A stretch of DNA of 64,000 nt, taken from positions 2,976,001 through 3,040,000 of the forward strand of contig NZ_JBBOCT010000001.1 in assembly GCF_038002605.1 (NCBI RefSeq), given 5' to 3'. The translations under genes were made by a program, and so were the position numbers. Below are positions 1 through 9,074 of this stretch, in pieces. The first letter of the stretch is position 1; every line of letters starts with the position of its first letter. The notes below the pieces were generated by a model that saw only the letters and a program-made list of their open reading frames with translations, was not told the DNA's origin and did not search any database. The stretch comes from Bacillus sp. FSL K6-3431 (GTDB taxonomy: Bacteria > Bacillota > Bacilli > Bacillales > Bacillaceae_C).

Positions 1-796
1 AGACCTTCCCCAATCCTTTTCCTTGTTGAGACGGATCCACACCAAAAGGACCGAAGCGCTCAGGAATGCCCTCATATCCTCCGTATAAACAAAATCCTAC
101 TATATTCACTCCTTGCTTTACAATAAGAATACGATGTAAAGGGAGATTTCGCAAAATCCCTTCTCGGATCGCCCTCCCCCAGTCAGGGTTAAATTGGATA
201 CTTGCGAATGTGATTAATTCATATAAATCTTTATCCTCCACATTTACGAATGAATATCCTTCGATTTCTCGCTGCCTTTTTAATGACATTACTTCTTCCG
301 GATAAGAATAGCCAATCAAATTGCGATGCATGGCTACAGGGGAATAGAGTTTCTCAAAGCCAATTTGATGGAGAAACTTCATTCCTTCCGGATACGCAGC
401 TTCATCCAAACCAGGCAAAATATAATTAGGAGCATAAGAGGCAAAGAAGACCGATTTTCTTCCTTCTGCCTTTAAAAATTGCAATGCACTCATCATTAGT
501 TTTTTACCGACGCTGTTTCCCCTTTCCTTTTTATCGACAAAGAAAAAGGGGATCCAGCCATTATCAGGTTCTAGATCCGCACCTACCATTGGTAATAATC
601 TTCTCACAGCATAGACGCATCCTACTAATTTACCAGCTTTAAAAGCAAGTTGCATCCCAGATGGATCAAAATTGGCATCTAGCAATACAAGATTACGAAA
701 TCTGTCGGAGTTGATCGGGTCCAGTAATAACGAATCATTCCAAAGCCTTATAATTTCCCTTTCATCTCCAGATTGATAACAGCGAAATAAGATCAA
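1..796 (-). CDS. Tandem-GNAT acetyltransferase, C-terminus cut by window edge
   Basis: Last visible gene of the salvage operon; 265 codons are present and the frame is open to base 1. I read the start as TTG at 796: the ATG at 804 hits a stop after three codons, whereas the TTG follows GGAGATGAG closely, 11 bases after the namZ stop. The first GNAT domain has an acetyl-CoA loop of the form ERGNSVGKKL near residue 90, and a second such loop (QQGKGLGKV) begins just where the window ends. The layout matches the complete tandem-GNAT gene at 10028-11002, so the two look like paralogues in one operon. The acetyl acceptor is unknown; an amino sugar or muropeptide is only an inference from context. 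Confidence 0.75.
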   Translation of the reverse strand, partial: MILFRCYQSGDEREIIRLWNDSLLLDPINSDRFRNLVLLDANFDPSGMQLAFKAGKLVGCVYAVRRLLPMVGADLEPDNGWIPFFFVDKKERGNSVGKKLMMSALQFLKAEGRKSVFFASYAPNYILPGLDEAAYPEGMKFLHQIGFEKLYSPVAMHRNLIGYSYPEEVMSLKRQREIEGYSFVNVEDKDLYELITFASIQFNPDWGRAIREGILRNLPLHRILIVKQGVNIVGFCLYGGYEGIPERFGPFGVDPSQQGKGLGKV

Positions 797-807
797 ACCC
801 TCATCTC

Positions 808-1959
808 CTAATTATAAAGTAGATATGCTTTTTTATTCTCATTAAATATAGATAGTTCTTCATTACAGTTAGCTAAAAACTGCTTACTATTTCCAGATAA
901 TATTTGTTCTTTTAAAGCCTTCGTTCCAGCTAGCAAATCAAAGAATGATTTGTTTTTATCTTCATGTTGAACAAACTTAAACTGATTGGGATAAAGGGCA
1001 GCAATCGTTTCTAAAAGTACCAAGCCAGCTTCCAAGGAATGAAGAGATTTTCTCTCAACAACATGGAGCTGAACACCTTCACATACTTCATCCTTAAACT
1101 TTTGATACGTAGGGATGAACGAAACAGGTCTTGCTATAACCCCTTGTACATTTTTTTCGTTATAAACCTTTGCCAATCTATATCCTTCAATATATGGAGC
1201 ACCAATATATTCAAACGGCCTTGTCGTTCCACGTCCTTCGGAAAGATTCGTTCCTTCCACAAGGCATGTACCTGGATATAAAATGCTCATATCCATTCCA
1301 GTCGAGTTCGGGGATGGTGGTACCCAGAATAATCCTGTTTCATCAAAGTACATCGATCGTTTCCAGCCAATCATCGGAACAACTGTCAGATCACAACGAA
1401 TAGAAAACTCTTCGTTAAATAACAAAGCAAGTTCTCCAACTGTCATTCCGTGGCGATTTGGAATGGGATACAGTCCAACAAATGATCGAACGTCTTTCTC
1501 CACTAAATTCCCTTCTACCGCTTCACCAGAAATCGGATTAGGACGATCAAGTACGACGAATGCTTTTCCGAACTCTTTACAAGCTTCCATTACGTAAGCC
1601 ATTGTATAAATATACGTATAATAGCGTGTGCCAATATCTTGTAAATCGAAAACGACAACATCTACATCATCAAGCATTTCCTTATTCGGTTTTCTTGTTT
1701 CACCATATAAACTGTAGACTGGAAGCTTTGTGTAAGGATCTTTAGAGGAGGCTACTATTTGACCTTCTTTTGCATCCCCACGAATCCCGTGTTCTGGCCC
1801 ATAAAGTGCCGTCAATTGAATATCTGGATGCCCAAAGAATAAATCAATTGTTGGTACTAGCTGGCTATTTACGCCAGTCATATTCGTGACCAATCCGATT
1901 CTTTTCCCAATAAACTTTTCCACATATTTTTCTAAAAATACATCGAGACCAAGCTTCAT
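808..1959 (-). CDS. namZ: Exo-beta-N-acetylmuramidase NamZ (DUF1343), apparently cytoplasmic
   Basis: NamZ (YbbC family) releases terminal N-acetylmuramic acid from peptidoglycan fragments; that is known for the Bacillus subtilis enzyme. The protein is about 383 residues. It keeps the family motif GPEHGIRG near residue 55, the VVFDLQDIGTRYYTY block near residue 105 and RPNP near residue 140. A GTG at 1968 in frame is too close to the AAAGGTG ribosome binding site, so ATG 1959 (8-base spacing) is preferred. Either start gives a charged N-terminus with no hydrophobic signal segment, unlike the secreted B. subtilis protein. It sits 34 bases after the YesL-type gene and in the same operon as an ABC importer, two enzymes for MurNAc phosphorylation and MurQ, which suggests that imported MurNAc-containing saccharides are cut inside the cell. 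Confidence 0.88.
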   Translation of the reverse strand: MKLGLDVFLEKYVEKFIGKRIGLVTNMTGVNSQLVPTIDLFFGHPDIQLTALYGPEHGIRGDAKEGQIVASSKDPYTKLPVYSLYGETRKPNKEMLDDVDVVVFDLQDIGTRYYTYIYTMAYVMEACKEFGKAFVVLDRPNPISGEAVEGNLVEKDVRSFVGLYPIPNRHGMTVGELALLFNEEFSIRCDLTVVPMIGWKRSMYFDETGLFWVPPSPNSTGMDMSILYPGTCLVEGTNLSEGRGTTRPFEYIGAPYIEGYRLAKVYNEKNVQGVIARPVSFIPTYQKFKDEVCEGVQLHVVERKSLHSLEAGLVLLETIAALYPNQFKFVQHEDKNKSFFDLLAGTKALKEQILSGNSKQFLANCNEELSIFNENKKAYLLYN

Positions 1960-1993
1960 CCATTTCACACCTTTCCATATCCTACATATTTTC

Positions 1994-2677
1994 TTAAGTA
2001 GTAGGTTGTTCTACCCCTTCAAATACGTTATCGTCCTTTTTCTCAAACTGTAAATTGGTTGTTGCGTTTAAAACGAAAACGGCCATCATTCCAATATAAA
2101 GCAGGAAGAAGCCAATTACAGAGATGCAAAGAAGGGCTGTCACCGACAGAATTTGAGTAAATAATCCAATTGTGTACCATGTATGTTTCATAAAATGCTT
2201 AATTGATTGATTCATTGCTTTAAAAGCTGTCAGATCCTTCTGCACTAAAAATGGGATAGCATAAACCTGTGTAGCTAGAAAAGTTAAACATAAATAGGTT
2301 TGAAAGACCGCAAAGATAAACACTAAATAACTGTTATTAATTGTTGCGTAATACCACCATTCTGAAATAGGAATGAGTACTGCCACACAATAAATGATCC
2401 CCATCAAACATGATCGTTTAAAGTAATAGAAGAAGTAGCGAGGAAATGATATTAGTTTGGCCTTATTTCTTTGTAAAACATGATTCATCACGGCATAAAC
2501 CGCTACAGTTGCAGGGACAAATGTCAACGCTACAAACACAACCGCCCAATGAATTGGAAGCAAAAATACGACAGGAACGATAAACAATGACCAACCCACA
2601 CTCACCCACATGACTGTTAACATATTCATAAAGATTTGATGTCCAGTTTTTTTAAGCAGTTTACTGATTGATAACAT
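1994..2677 (-). CDS. YesL/DUF624 family membrane protein
   Basis: A protein of about 227 residues with five or so hydrophobic segments (for example around residues 20-45, 45-65, 95-115, 120-145 and 175-210). It matches the YesL/DUF624 family, whose members recur inside sugar ABC transporter operons in Bacilli and have no proven biochemical role. An in-frame GTG at 2686 lies only a few bases from AAAGGAA, so ATG 2677 is a better start. It lies between the importer ATPase gene and namZ, which is the usual company of this family. An accessory role in transport or its control is inferred from position only. Confidence 0.7.
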   Translation of the reverse strand: MLSISKLLKKTGHQIFMNMLTVMWVSVGWSLFIVPVVFLLPIHWAVVFVALTFVPATVAVYAVMNHVLQRNKAKLISFPRYFFYYFKRSCLMGIIYCVAVLIPISEWWYYATINNSYLVFIFAVFQTYLCLTFLATQVYAIPFLVQKDLTAFKAMNQSIKHFMKHTWYTIGLFTQILSVTALLCISVIGFFLLYIGMMAVFVLNATTNLQFEKKDDNVFEGVEQPTT

Positions 2678-2741
2678 GATGTTCACCGTTCCTTTTTTTC
2701 TTGTGTATTTTTAAATATCAACAGATGCTTTGTCGATGAGT

Positions 2742-3845
2742 TCAATAAATTCTTTCTTGTGTATCTGGATTAAATAACTGCATTTTATTTAAGTTAAAAT
2801 ACAACTGCACAGGTTTAAATGCTTTTAATTTCGCATCCGCACTCACTCTACCCGTAATTTGGTCATCACCATTATCAAAGTAAATAAGTAGTTCCGCACC
2901 TAAATGTTCTACTACTTTTAAATTGGTCGTTAACACATTATTTTCTGGTAGATTGTTTAACAATTGAGTAGCCAGAATATCTTCAGGTCGAATACCGAAT
3001 ATGACTTCTTCACCATCATATTCCTTATACATCACAACTTTATCATCTGGGACAATAAATGTATGTGTAGCTGTATGCAATTTATTTCCATCCAATCGAG
3101 CCTTAATAAAGTTCATTGGAGGTGATCCAATAAATCCCGCTACAAACATATTGCTCGGATTTTCATACAAATCTTCTGGCGAAGCGATTTGTTGAATTTC
3201 TCCACCATTCATGACAACAATTCTCTGACCTAGTGTCATCGCTTCTACCTGGTCATGCGTTACATAAATAATCGTTGCACCAAGACGCTTATGAAGCTCC
3301 GATAATTCTACACGCATTTGCACACGGAGTTTGGCATCCAAATTACTTAGTGGCTCATCGAATAAAAATACACTCGGATTACGAACAATTGCCCTTCCTA
3401 CTGCTATTCTTTGCTTCTGTCCTCCACTAAGTTCACGTGGTTTACGTTCTAATAAGTTTTCAATACTTAAAATAGATGCCGCCTCTTTAATTTTCGAATC
3501 TATTTCTGCTTTAGGCGTTTTTAAATTCTTTAAACCAAAGCCAAGATTCTCCCTAATCGTCATATGTGGATACAATGCGTAGTCTTGGAATACCATTGCG
3601 ATATCTCGGTCTTTCGGATGTACTTTATTAACAAGTCGTTCCCCAATATATACATCCCCACTCGTTTGCCGCTCAAGACCAGCCACCATACGCAAGGACG
3701 TTGTTTTACCACAGCCTGATGGACCTACAAATACTAAAAACTCTTTATCTTTCACAGTAAAATTAGCGTCATTTACTGCTCGAACCTTACCTTTGTTTTC
3801 ATCTTCAAATTCTTTTACAATATTTACAAATTTAACTTCTGCCAT
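2742..3845 (-). CDS. ABC sugar importer ATPase (MsmX/UgpC type)
   Basis: The nucleotide-binding subunit that drives carbohydrate import. At 367 residues it has the full length of the MsmX/UgpC group. Walker A is GPSGCGKTT near residue 41, the signature is LSGGQKQR near 138, and Walker B is VFLFDEPLSNLDA near 159. A C-terminal regulatory OB-fold extension follows (about 240-367). AGGAGG precedes the ATG by eight bases. Many Bacilli share one such ATPase among importers; here the gene is linked to one complete importer, though it could also serve the ATPase-less LplABC-type importer at 37-41 kb. Confidence 0.9.
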   Translation of the reverse strand: MAEVKFVNIVKEFEDENKGKVRAVNDANFTVKDKEFLVFVGPSGCGKTTSLRMVAGLERQTSGDVYIGERLVNKVHPKDRDIAMVFQDYALYPHMTIRENLGFGLKNLKTPKAEIDSKIKEAASILSIENLLERKPRELSGGQKQRIAVGRAIVRNPSVFLFDEPLSNLDAKLRVQMRVELSELHKRLGATIIYVTHDQVEAMTLGQRIVVMNGGEIQQIASPEDLYENPSNMFVAGFIGSPPMNFIKARLDGNKLHTATHTFIVPDDKVVMYKEYDGEEVIFGIRPEDILATQLLNNLPENNVLTTNLKVVEHLGAELLIYFDNGDDQITGRVSADAKLKAFKPVQLYFNLNKMQLFNPDTQERIY

Positions 3846-3856
3846 GAGTGTTCCTC

Positions 3857-4753
3857 CTACCCTTTAACAGCTCCGATTGTGATCCCGCGCAAGAAATACT
3901 TCTGTAACGCCAAGAAGACGATTATCATTGGTACCGCACTGCACACTGCTCCAGCCATCATTGCGCCGTAGTCTTGCATATTTTCAAATCTAAAACTTGT
4001 TAGTCCGACTTGCAACGTCCTCATACTATTTGTGTTTGTCACCAAAAATGGCCAGAAAAAGTTATTCCATTGTGCTACAAAAGTAAAAATTCCTAAAACA
4101 GCTAATCCCGGCTTTGAAATTGGCAAGATCACTTTCCAGAAGATCCCGAACTCACTACATGCATCAATCCTTCCAGCATCAATAAGAGAACTTGGAAGTG
4201 AACTCATGAATTGTTTCATTAAAAATATACTGCCTACACTGATCATCCCCGGTACAATTATTCCTATATAAGTATTTTCTAATTGGAACGTATTCACGAC
4301 CAGTATGTATAAAGGAATAAGTGTAACTTGACCGGGAATCATCATTGACGCAAGCAAGGCCCAGAATATTCCATTACGTCCGGGAAATTTCAACTTGGAA
4401 AAGGCATAGCCTGCTAACGCTGCAAAAAACACGTTAATAATCGTACTAATCCCCGCAACGATTGTACTATTTAAGAACCAACGTCCAAGCCCACCTACTT
4501 CAAAAATCCGTCGGTATGCATCAAGAGTTGGTCTCGTTGGGAATAATTCTGGTGGTACAGCAGTGATCGCCGATGAATCCTTGAAAGATGAGCTAAGCAT
4601 CCATAACAATGGAACAAATGTAAAGATAGCCCATAACCCTAGGAAAATATAAATAATGATCAAGCCGATTTTTTTTATTGTTTGTCTTTGTAAATCCTTT
4701 TTCTCATCGAGCTTGATCTGGTATTGAGTATCTGTTGCTGGTTTTAGCTCCAT
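3857..4753 (-). CDS. ABC sugar importer permease, MalG-like
   Basis: Inner permease subunit of 298 residues with six predicted transmembrane segments. A long cytoplasmic N-terminus leads into the first one at about 28-50. The binding-protein-dependent permease loop (EAA motif) is seen around residues 190-215 (SLIDAGRIDACSEFGIFWKV), the coupling helix that docks on the ATPase. GGGGG lies seven bases before the ATG. It is followed 11 bases later by the ATPase gene and preceded 11 bases by its partner permease, so translation of the three is likely coupled. Confidence 0.88.
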   Translation of the reverse strand: MELKPATDTQYQIKLDEKKDLQRQTIKKIGLIIIYIFLGLWAIFTFVPLLWMLSSSFKDSSAITAVPPELFPTRPTLDAYRRIFEVGGLGRWFLNSTIVAGISTIINVFFAALAGYAFSKLKFPGRNGIFWALLASMMIPGQVTLIPLYILVVNTFQLENTYIGIIVPGMISVGSIFLMKQFMSSLPSSLIDAGRIDACSEFGIFWKVILPISKPGLAVLGIFTFVAQWNNFFWPFLVTNTNSMRTLQVGLTSFRFENMQDYGAMMAGAVCSAVPMIIVFLALQKYFLRGITIGAVKG

Positions 4754-4764
4754 ATCAATGCCCC

Positions 4765-5688
4765 CTAGTATTCTACGTCACTTGACATATATTTAAATTG
4801 TAAAACAGAGATCACAATGATAACGAAGCCAAGAATAAATGATTCTGCAGCAGCAAGTCCGAATTGATAGTACTCGAAAGCATGCTGATAGATTAAGTAT
4901 GCAATCGTCGTCGTCGAGAAATTCGGTCCACCTTGTGTCATTACATATGTAGCTTCGAAAACTTGGAAAGATCCGATAATGCCTGTAATTAACATATACA
5001 GTGTTGTCGGTTTTAATAGTGGCCAGGTAATGTTTTTTAGTTTGGACCACCAGCTTGCTGCATCGATATCAGCAGCTTCATATAGTGATTTTGGTATTCC
5101 ACCCATTGCCGCTAAATATAAGATTACCCCACTTCCATGTCCTCCAATATACGTCATAAGCATAATGGAGAATAGCGATGATTTAGAACTTGCGAGCCAG
5201 AGTTGCTGATCAAAGCCCATCCATCCCAATACGATATTCATGAGACCGGATTGAGTCGGATCGAACATCCACAACCAAATGAGTGACATCGTAATTCCTG
5301 ATGTAACAGCAGGCAAATAAAAGGACGCTTTAAAAAATGTCTGCGAGCGCTTATTAATTGGAAAAATCATCATTGCTAAAAATAAAGTAATAACAATATT
5401 CACTGGAACAGTACCAAGTGTATAGATAGCTGTATTTTTCATAGACTTCCAAAAAATTTCATTACCCATTAAATATTTATAATTATCTAGTCCAATATAT
5501 TTCGATTCAAGAATGCCATATTCCTGAAAACTCATGATAAAAGCCGTAATAAGAGGATAAACAGTAAAAACGAGAAACAAGAGGAAGGGCAAGGCAATAA
5601 ACGCATAACACCATCCATAATCCTTCATCATTTGTTTAAAGTTATCCCATGACCTATTGCTTTGTTTCTTTTCTACAGTGGAGGCCAT
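4765..5688 (-). CDS. ABC sugar importer permease, MalF-like
   Basis: Outer partner permease of 307 residues with six predicted membrane segments, the first at about 30-52 (YAFIALPFLLFLVFTVYP). The EAA coupling motif appears near residue 200 (SLYEAADIDAASWWSKLKNI). AAAGGAG precedes the ATG with suitable spacing. It is separated from the lipoprotein gene by 114 bases that contain a two-part hairpin (see 5726-5776), so its expression may be lower than that of the binding protein. Confidence 0.88.
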   Translation of the reverse strand: MASTVEKKQSNRSWDNFKQMMKDYGWCYAFIALPFLLFLVFTVYPLITAFIMSFQEYGILESKYIGLDNYKYLMGNEIFWKSMKNTAIYTLGTVPVNIVITLFLAMMIFPINKRSQTFFKASFYLPAVTSGITMSLIWLWMFDPTQSGLMNIVLGWMGFDQQLWLASSKSSLFSIMLMTYIGGHGSGVILYLAAMGGIPKSLYEAADIDAASWWSKLKNITWPLLKPTTLYMLITGIIGSFQVFEATYVMTQGGPNFSTTTIAYLIYQHAFEYYQFGLAAAESFILGFVIIVISVLQFKYMSSDVEY

Positions 5689-5725
5689 AGATTCATCTCC
5701 TTTTGACGAAATACCAATGAAGAAG

Positions 5726-5776
5726 AATGAGGCTCACGAATAAGTATCGAAACTTATTATGTAAAACAGCCTCATT
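5726..5776 (-). promoter_or_regulatory. Intercistronic hairpin between binding-protein and permease genes
   Basis: On the transcribed strand an outer 9-base arm (AATGAGGCT at one end, AGCCTCATT at the other) encloses an inner perfect 7-base arm (5739-5745 with 5752-5758) and a 6-base loop. After the hairpin comes a T/C-rich stretch, not a clean run of T. Such hairpins after binding-protein genes are known to protect the upstream message or let only part of the transcripts pass. That role is inferred here. Confidence 0.6.
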
Positions 5777-5802
5777 TCATCTACTTTATTGCTGACATTC
5801 CC

Positions 5803-7176
5803 TTATTTTAAAACATCATCAGCTACTTTTGTCCATTGCTCAACTGCTTCTTCAGCTGAAAGCTCGCCTGCTAGGAATCCTTGAAACTTCGGTTTAATTC
5901 CGTCATTTAAAACCTTGGCTGATTTTTGTGCAAGCTCTGGATCAAGGATAGCTCCAGGAACAACATAATCTAATGTTCTTTGAATAAATTGTCCGTTATC
6001 TGTTTCAAGTTGAAGCAAATCGCTATACATTTCCTGCCCAGATTTTCTTGCAGGTGGAATAAACATTGTTGCAGCCGTTATACTCGATTTCGTACCAGTA
6101 ATATGTTTCAATACCTTCGCAGCATTCTCTGTGTGCTCATCGCCTTTATAATTCTTTTGCTTAAAGAGCCACATTCCGCCACCACCGCCGGTTGCTACTT
6201 CCTTTTCACCTTCATTATGTGGGAATGGTAGCAAGACAAAATCAATTTTCTCGCCTTTCGTTTTTCCAGCATCAATTTCCGCATTGCGGTTATCGTTAAA
6301 TCTTACTTGGTATGGACCTGTACGTCCGTAAATGCCTACTTCTTCAGCAGCAAACATATCAATTACCTTTTGTGAATCAATACCTGCTGTTTCTTTTGGC
6401 ATTACATCTTTGTCCATCATTCCTTTAATGAAGTCCAGTGTTTCTACCGCCTTCTTATCATTCCAGTGGAACACACCATCTTCTGAAATTGTTTTTTCAA
6501 CGCCATTATTTCTCATTAAATGAACAAATGTTTCCTCATCTTTACCTTGTGTAGCAAATCCATATACTTTTTTACCGGCTTTATTTTTTGTTTGTGATAT
6601 TTTGTCAGCGATATCATAAAATTCTTTCCACGTCCAGCCGTCTTTCATGATTTTGTTAACATCTGCACCAGCTGCCTCCATCATCGCCCTATTGCCGCCC
6701 CATGTATGGATAGAAATCCATTGAGAAACAGCCCATAGTTTTCCATCACTAGAAAAGTTGTCTTTTGCGAATGGTTCAAGGTCTTCCAAGTCTTTATCGT
6801 CAAGATAATCATCTAATGGTACAGCAAGCCCTGTTTCAATATATTTTGGTTCCATAACAGAAAAGAAAATATCAGGTGGGTTTCCTGAATTCAGTGCAAC
6901 GTCAAACTTTTTTGCACCTTCTGCCCATGATAAGATTTCATGTTTTACTTCTATTCCTGGATTATCTGCTTCTACTTCTTTTATAAGCTCAACAAGATGT
7001 TGTTCATAGCTCTTTTGGTCTGTTTCAGGATTTTCCTGATAATGCGGATAGGACCAAACCGTAATTACATCTTTCCCGCCCTTTTTCTTGCCTTTCCCAT
7101 CTCCACCTGATTCTTTACTGCTACATCCCGCAAAAACTAATAATAAGGCAATCATCATAAACGCTAGTTTTTTCAA
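5803..7176 (-). CDS. Extracellular sugar-binding lipoprotein (family 1)
   Basis: Binding protein of 457 residues that hands its ligand to the downstream permeases. The signal peptide ends in a lipobox (VFAGC, Cys near residue 19), followed by a Ser/Gly/Lys-rich linker, so it should be anchored to the outer face of the membrane. The start is TTG at 7176, seven bases after GGGGG; there is no ATG in reach. The mature domain resembles MalE/UgpB-type family 1 proteins. The ligand cannot be read from sequence; the operon suggests MurNAc, GlcNAc-MurNAc or a muropeptide. A cre-like box sits 80 bases upstream. Confidence 0.87.
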   Translation of the reverse strand: MKKLAFMMIALLLVFAGCSSKESGGDGKGKKKGGKDVITVWSYPHYQENPETDQKSYEQHLVELIKEVEADNPGIEVKHEILSWAEGAKKFDVALNSGNPPDIFFSVMEPKYIETGLAVPLDDYLDDKDLEDLEPFAKDNFSSDGKLWAVSQWISIHTWGGNRAMMEAAGADVNKIMKDGWTWKEFYDIADKISQTKNKAGKKVYGFATQGKDEETFVHLMRNNGVEKTISEDGVFHWNDKKAVETLDFIKGMMDKDVMPKETAGIDSQKVIDMFAAEEVGIYGRTGPYQVRFNDNRNAEIDAGKTKGEKIDFVLLPFPHNEGEKEVATGGGGGMWLFKQKNYKGDEHTENAAKVLKHITGTKSSITAATMFIPPARKSGQEMYSDLLQLETDNGQFIQRTLDYVVPGAILDPELAQKSAKVLNDGIKPKFQGFLAGELSAEEAVEQWTKVADDVLK

Positions 7177-7254
7177 GTTTTTTCCCCCTTGATTATATGT
7201 TTAACGATAAAACAGCATGTTTTTCCCATTCACCCCCTTAAATCCCACTTCAAC

Positions 7255-7268
7255 AGCAAGCGCTTACT
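7255..7268 (-). promoter_or_regulatory. Candidate cre site (CcpA) upstream of the binding-protein gene
   Basis: The 14-mer AGTAAGCGCTTGCT is nearly palindromic around AAGCGCTT and resembles the catabolite-responsive element consensus TGWAARCGYTWNCW. It lies in the 121-base gap between the PIG-L gene and the lipoprotein gene. No strong promoter was found beside it, so it may act as a roadblock or belong to an unrecognised internal promoter. Confidence 0.45.
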
Positions 7269-7297
7269 CTCAAGGTAACTTGAATGAATTCGAAAAT

Positions 7298-8011
7298 TTA
7301 AAGCTCCAATCCAGGGATGGTCACTCCTTTTCTTACATTTCCTCCTGTTGGGTATTTAAGAGTTTGGGCATATGTTGTTCGGTTTACACAACCTCTCACC
7401 GTTCCTAATGCTTGATAATAATCGTAATAACGGAAGGAAGAAGAATTCATAATGAACCAATATTGCGATAATGCTTCTAGATATGTATCAAACTCTTCGG
7501 AAACGTCGACATAAATGTCGGGAACATATTCCTCCATATCCTCCCAATTTTCACTATGTAAATAACCATAATAATGTGGTGCCAATCCCTCTAAGTTAAA
7601 TCCTGGTAGACCCGCTTTTAACTGTGCTGCTTGAATAATTCTTGGACATAATGCATGGTCAGGGTGAATACTGTTCTCCCAATGAGTAATGACGAGATTA
7701 GGTCTTAATTCCCTCATAATCGTTGCGACTTTGGTTACGATTTCATCATCCAGTTTTAGCTCGGCATCTTTATAATCCAAAGTGATACTTTTTCCACCTA
7801 ATATCTCGGCCACTTTTTCTGCTTCTTCCACTTTTTGTTGCCGATAGTCTTCTACCGAGACTCCTGGAGGATTTCCTTTTTCTCCTGCGGTTAAATGCAG
7901 GAAGGTTATCTCATGTCCTGCTTTTGCATATTTATGGGCAATTGCACCGGCCTGAATTTCTGCATCACCACAATGTGCACCAACAATCATAATATGAAAT
8001 TTATTTTTCAT
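7298..8011 (-). CDS. PIG-L/LmbE family deacetylase with altered active-site motif
   Basis: Protein of 237 residues in the zinc-dependent family that removes N-acetyl groups from GlcNAc conjugates (MshB, BshB, PIG-L). The usual AHPDDE motif is replaced by AHCGDAE near residue 13: the His and the second Asp (metal ligands in MshB) are kept, but the general-base Asp is a Gly. The second motif is intact (SIHPDH near residue 118, supplying the third ligand). AGGAAG precedes the ATG. It lies 16 bases after the serine hydrolase gene. It may deacetylate an amino sugar made by the island, use another base, or act on a different bond. Confidence 0.8.
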   Translation of the reverse strand: MKNKFHIMIVGAHCGDAEIQAGAIAHKYAKAGHEITFLHLTAGEKGNPPGVSVEDYRQQKVEEAEKVAEILGGKSITLDYKDAELKLDDEIVTKVATIMRELRPNLVITHWENSIHPDHALCPRIIQAAQLKAGLPGFNLEGLAPHYYGYLHSENWEDMEEYVPDIYVDVSEEFDTYLEALSQYWFIMNSSSFRYYDYYQALGTVRGCVNRTTYAQTLKYPTGGNVRKGVTIPGLEL

Positions 8012-8027
8012 ATTCTATACACTTCCT

Positions 8028-9074
8028 TTAAAAGTAGGATCGGATCAAATTATGTAGCCTCGGTCTTAAACGTAAAATTGCTTGCTTGTTTGGGGCATGT
8101 ACTCGATTTGTTAATAATATGACATGTAGTTGTATTTCAGGATCAAACCAAATACTCGTTCCTGTAAAACCTGTATGTCCATAAGAGTGTTCGGAAAATA
8201 AATCACCGCAAGACAATGCACCTGCACTTTTGATTTGCCAACCTAATCCTCTTGCCTCTTGATCAAATGAAGAGAAATTCCGTTTAGATAATTCCAACGC
8301 GCCTTTCGAGATAATGCTCTTACCTTTAAAAACACCATCATTTTCAATCATTGAAGTGAATTTAGCCAAATCTTGAATAGTTGAAAATATACCCGCATGT
8401 CCACTTATCCCACCCATTGCTTCCGCATTCTCATCATGAACGACTCCGTATTTAAAATCATTCAGTGTCTCACTATACTCCGTCGCTGCAAAGCGATCTT
8501 TACTAAACGGAAGATTAAAGCCTGTTTCCTGCATGCTTAAAGGATTAAAAATTTCATCTGACACATAATCACTAAATTGCTTCTCTGTGATCTTTTCAAT
8601 TAGGAAGGATAATAATATGAATCCTAAATCACTATAAACTACCTTACTACCAATTGGAGAAACAAGCTTTTCAGCACAGATTCTGTCCGTAATTTGTTTC
8701 ATGTTTAATGTATCCTTATAAAACGGACGATGCGCTGGCAAACCAGATGTATGTGTAAGTAGATGCTTGATGGTAATTTCTGCTTTACCATTTGCCTGAA
8801 ATTCAGGAATAAAGTAGGCAACTTTATCATCTAGCCTAATTTCACCTTTATCTATTAGTTGTAAACAAGCAATCATTGTTGACACGATTTTCGTTAACGA
8901 TGCAATATCAAAGATTGTATTATCATTTAAAGATATTTTCGTTGGTGTCAATGAGCGGTAGCCAATGGATGTTTCCAGTAACTTAACGCTTTGATGCGAA
9001 ATGTAGATTGCTGCACCTGGTATATTTCCTTGATCTATCTCATTAGCGAGGAAACGACGAACATGGGTCTCCAT
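8028..9074 (-). CDS. Serine hydrolase of the beta-lactamase/AmiE family, no signal peptide
   Basis: Class C beta-lactamase-like fold of 348 residues. The nucleophile motif SxxK is SLTK near residue 59 and the second motif is YSD near residue 145 (VVYSDLGF), with HTG near residue 295 as the likely third element. In B. subtilis the family member AmiE (YbbE), encoded with namZ, nagZ and murQ, removes peptides from MurNAc, so an amidase role fits this context. B. subtilis AmiE is secreted; this one starts METHVRRF with no hydrophobic segment and is about 90 residues shorter. The first 32 bases overlap the end of murQ, which argues for tight co-expression. A D-Ala carboxypeptidase or esterase role is the alternative. 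Confidence 0.75.
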   Translation of the reverse strand: METHVRRFLANEIDQGNIPGAAIYISHQSVKLLETSIGYRSLTPTKISLNDNTIFDIASLTKIVSTMIACLQLIDKGEIRLDDKVAYFIPEFQANGKAEITIKHLLTHTSGLPAHRPFYKDTLNMKQITDRICAEKLVSPIGSKVVYSDLGFILLSFLIEKITEKQFSDYVSDEIFNPLSMQETGFNLPFSKDRFAATEYSETLNDFKYGVVHDENAEAMGGISGHAGIFSTIQDLAKFTSMIENDGVFKGKSIISKGALELSKRNFSSFDQEARGLGWQIKSAGALSCGDLFSEHSYGHTGFTGTSIWFDPEIQLHVILLTNRVHAPNKQAILRLRPRLHNLIRSYF

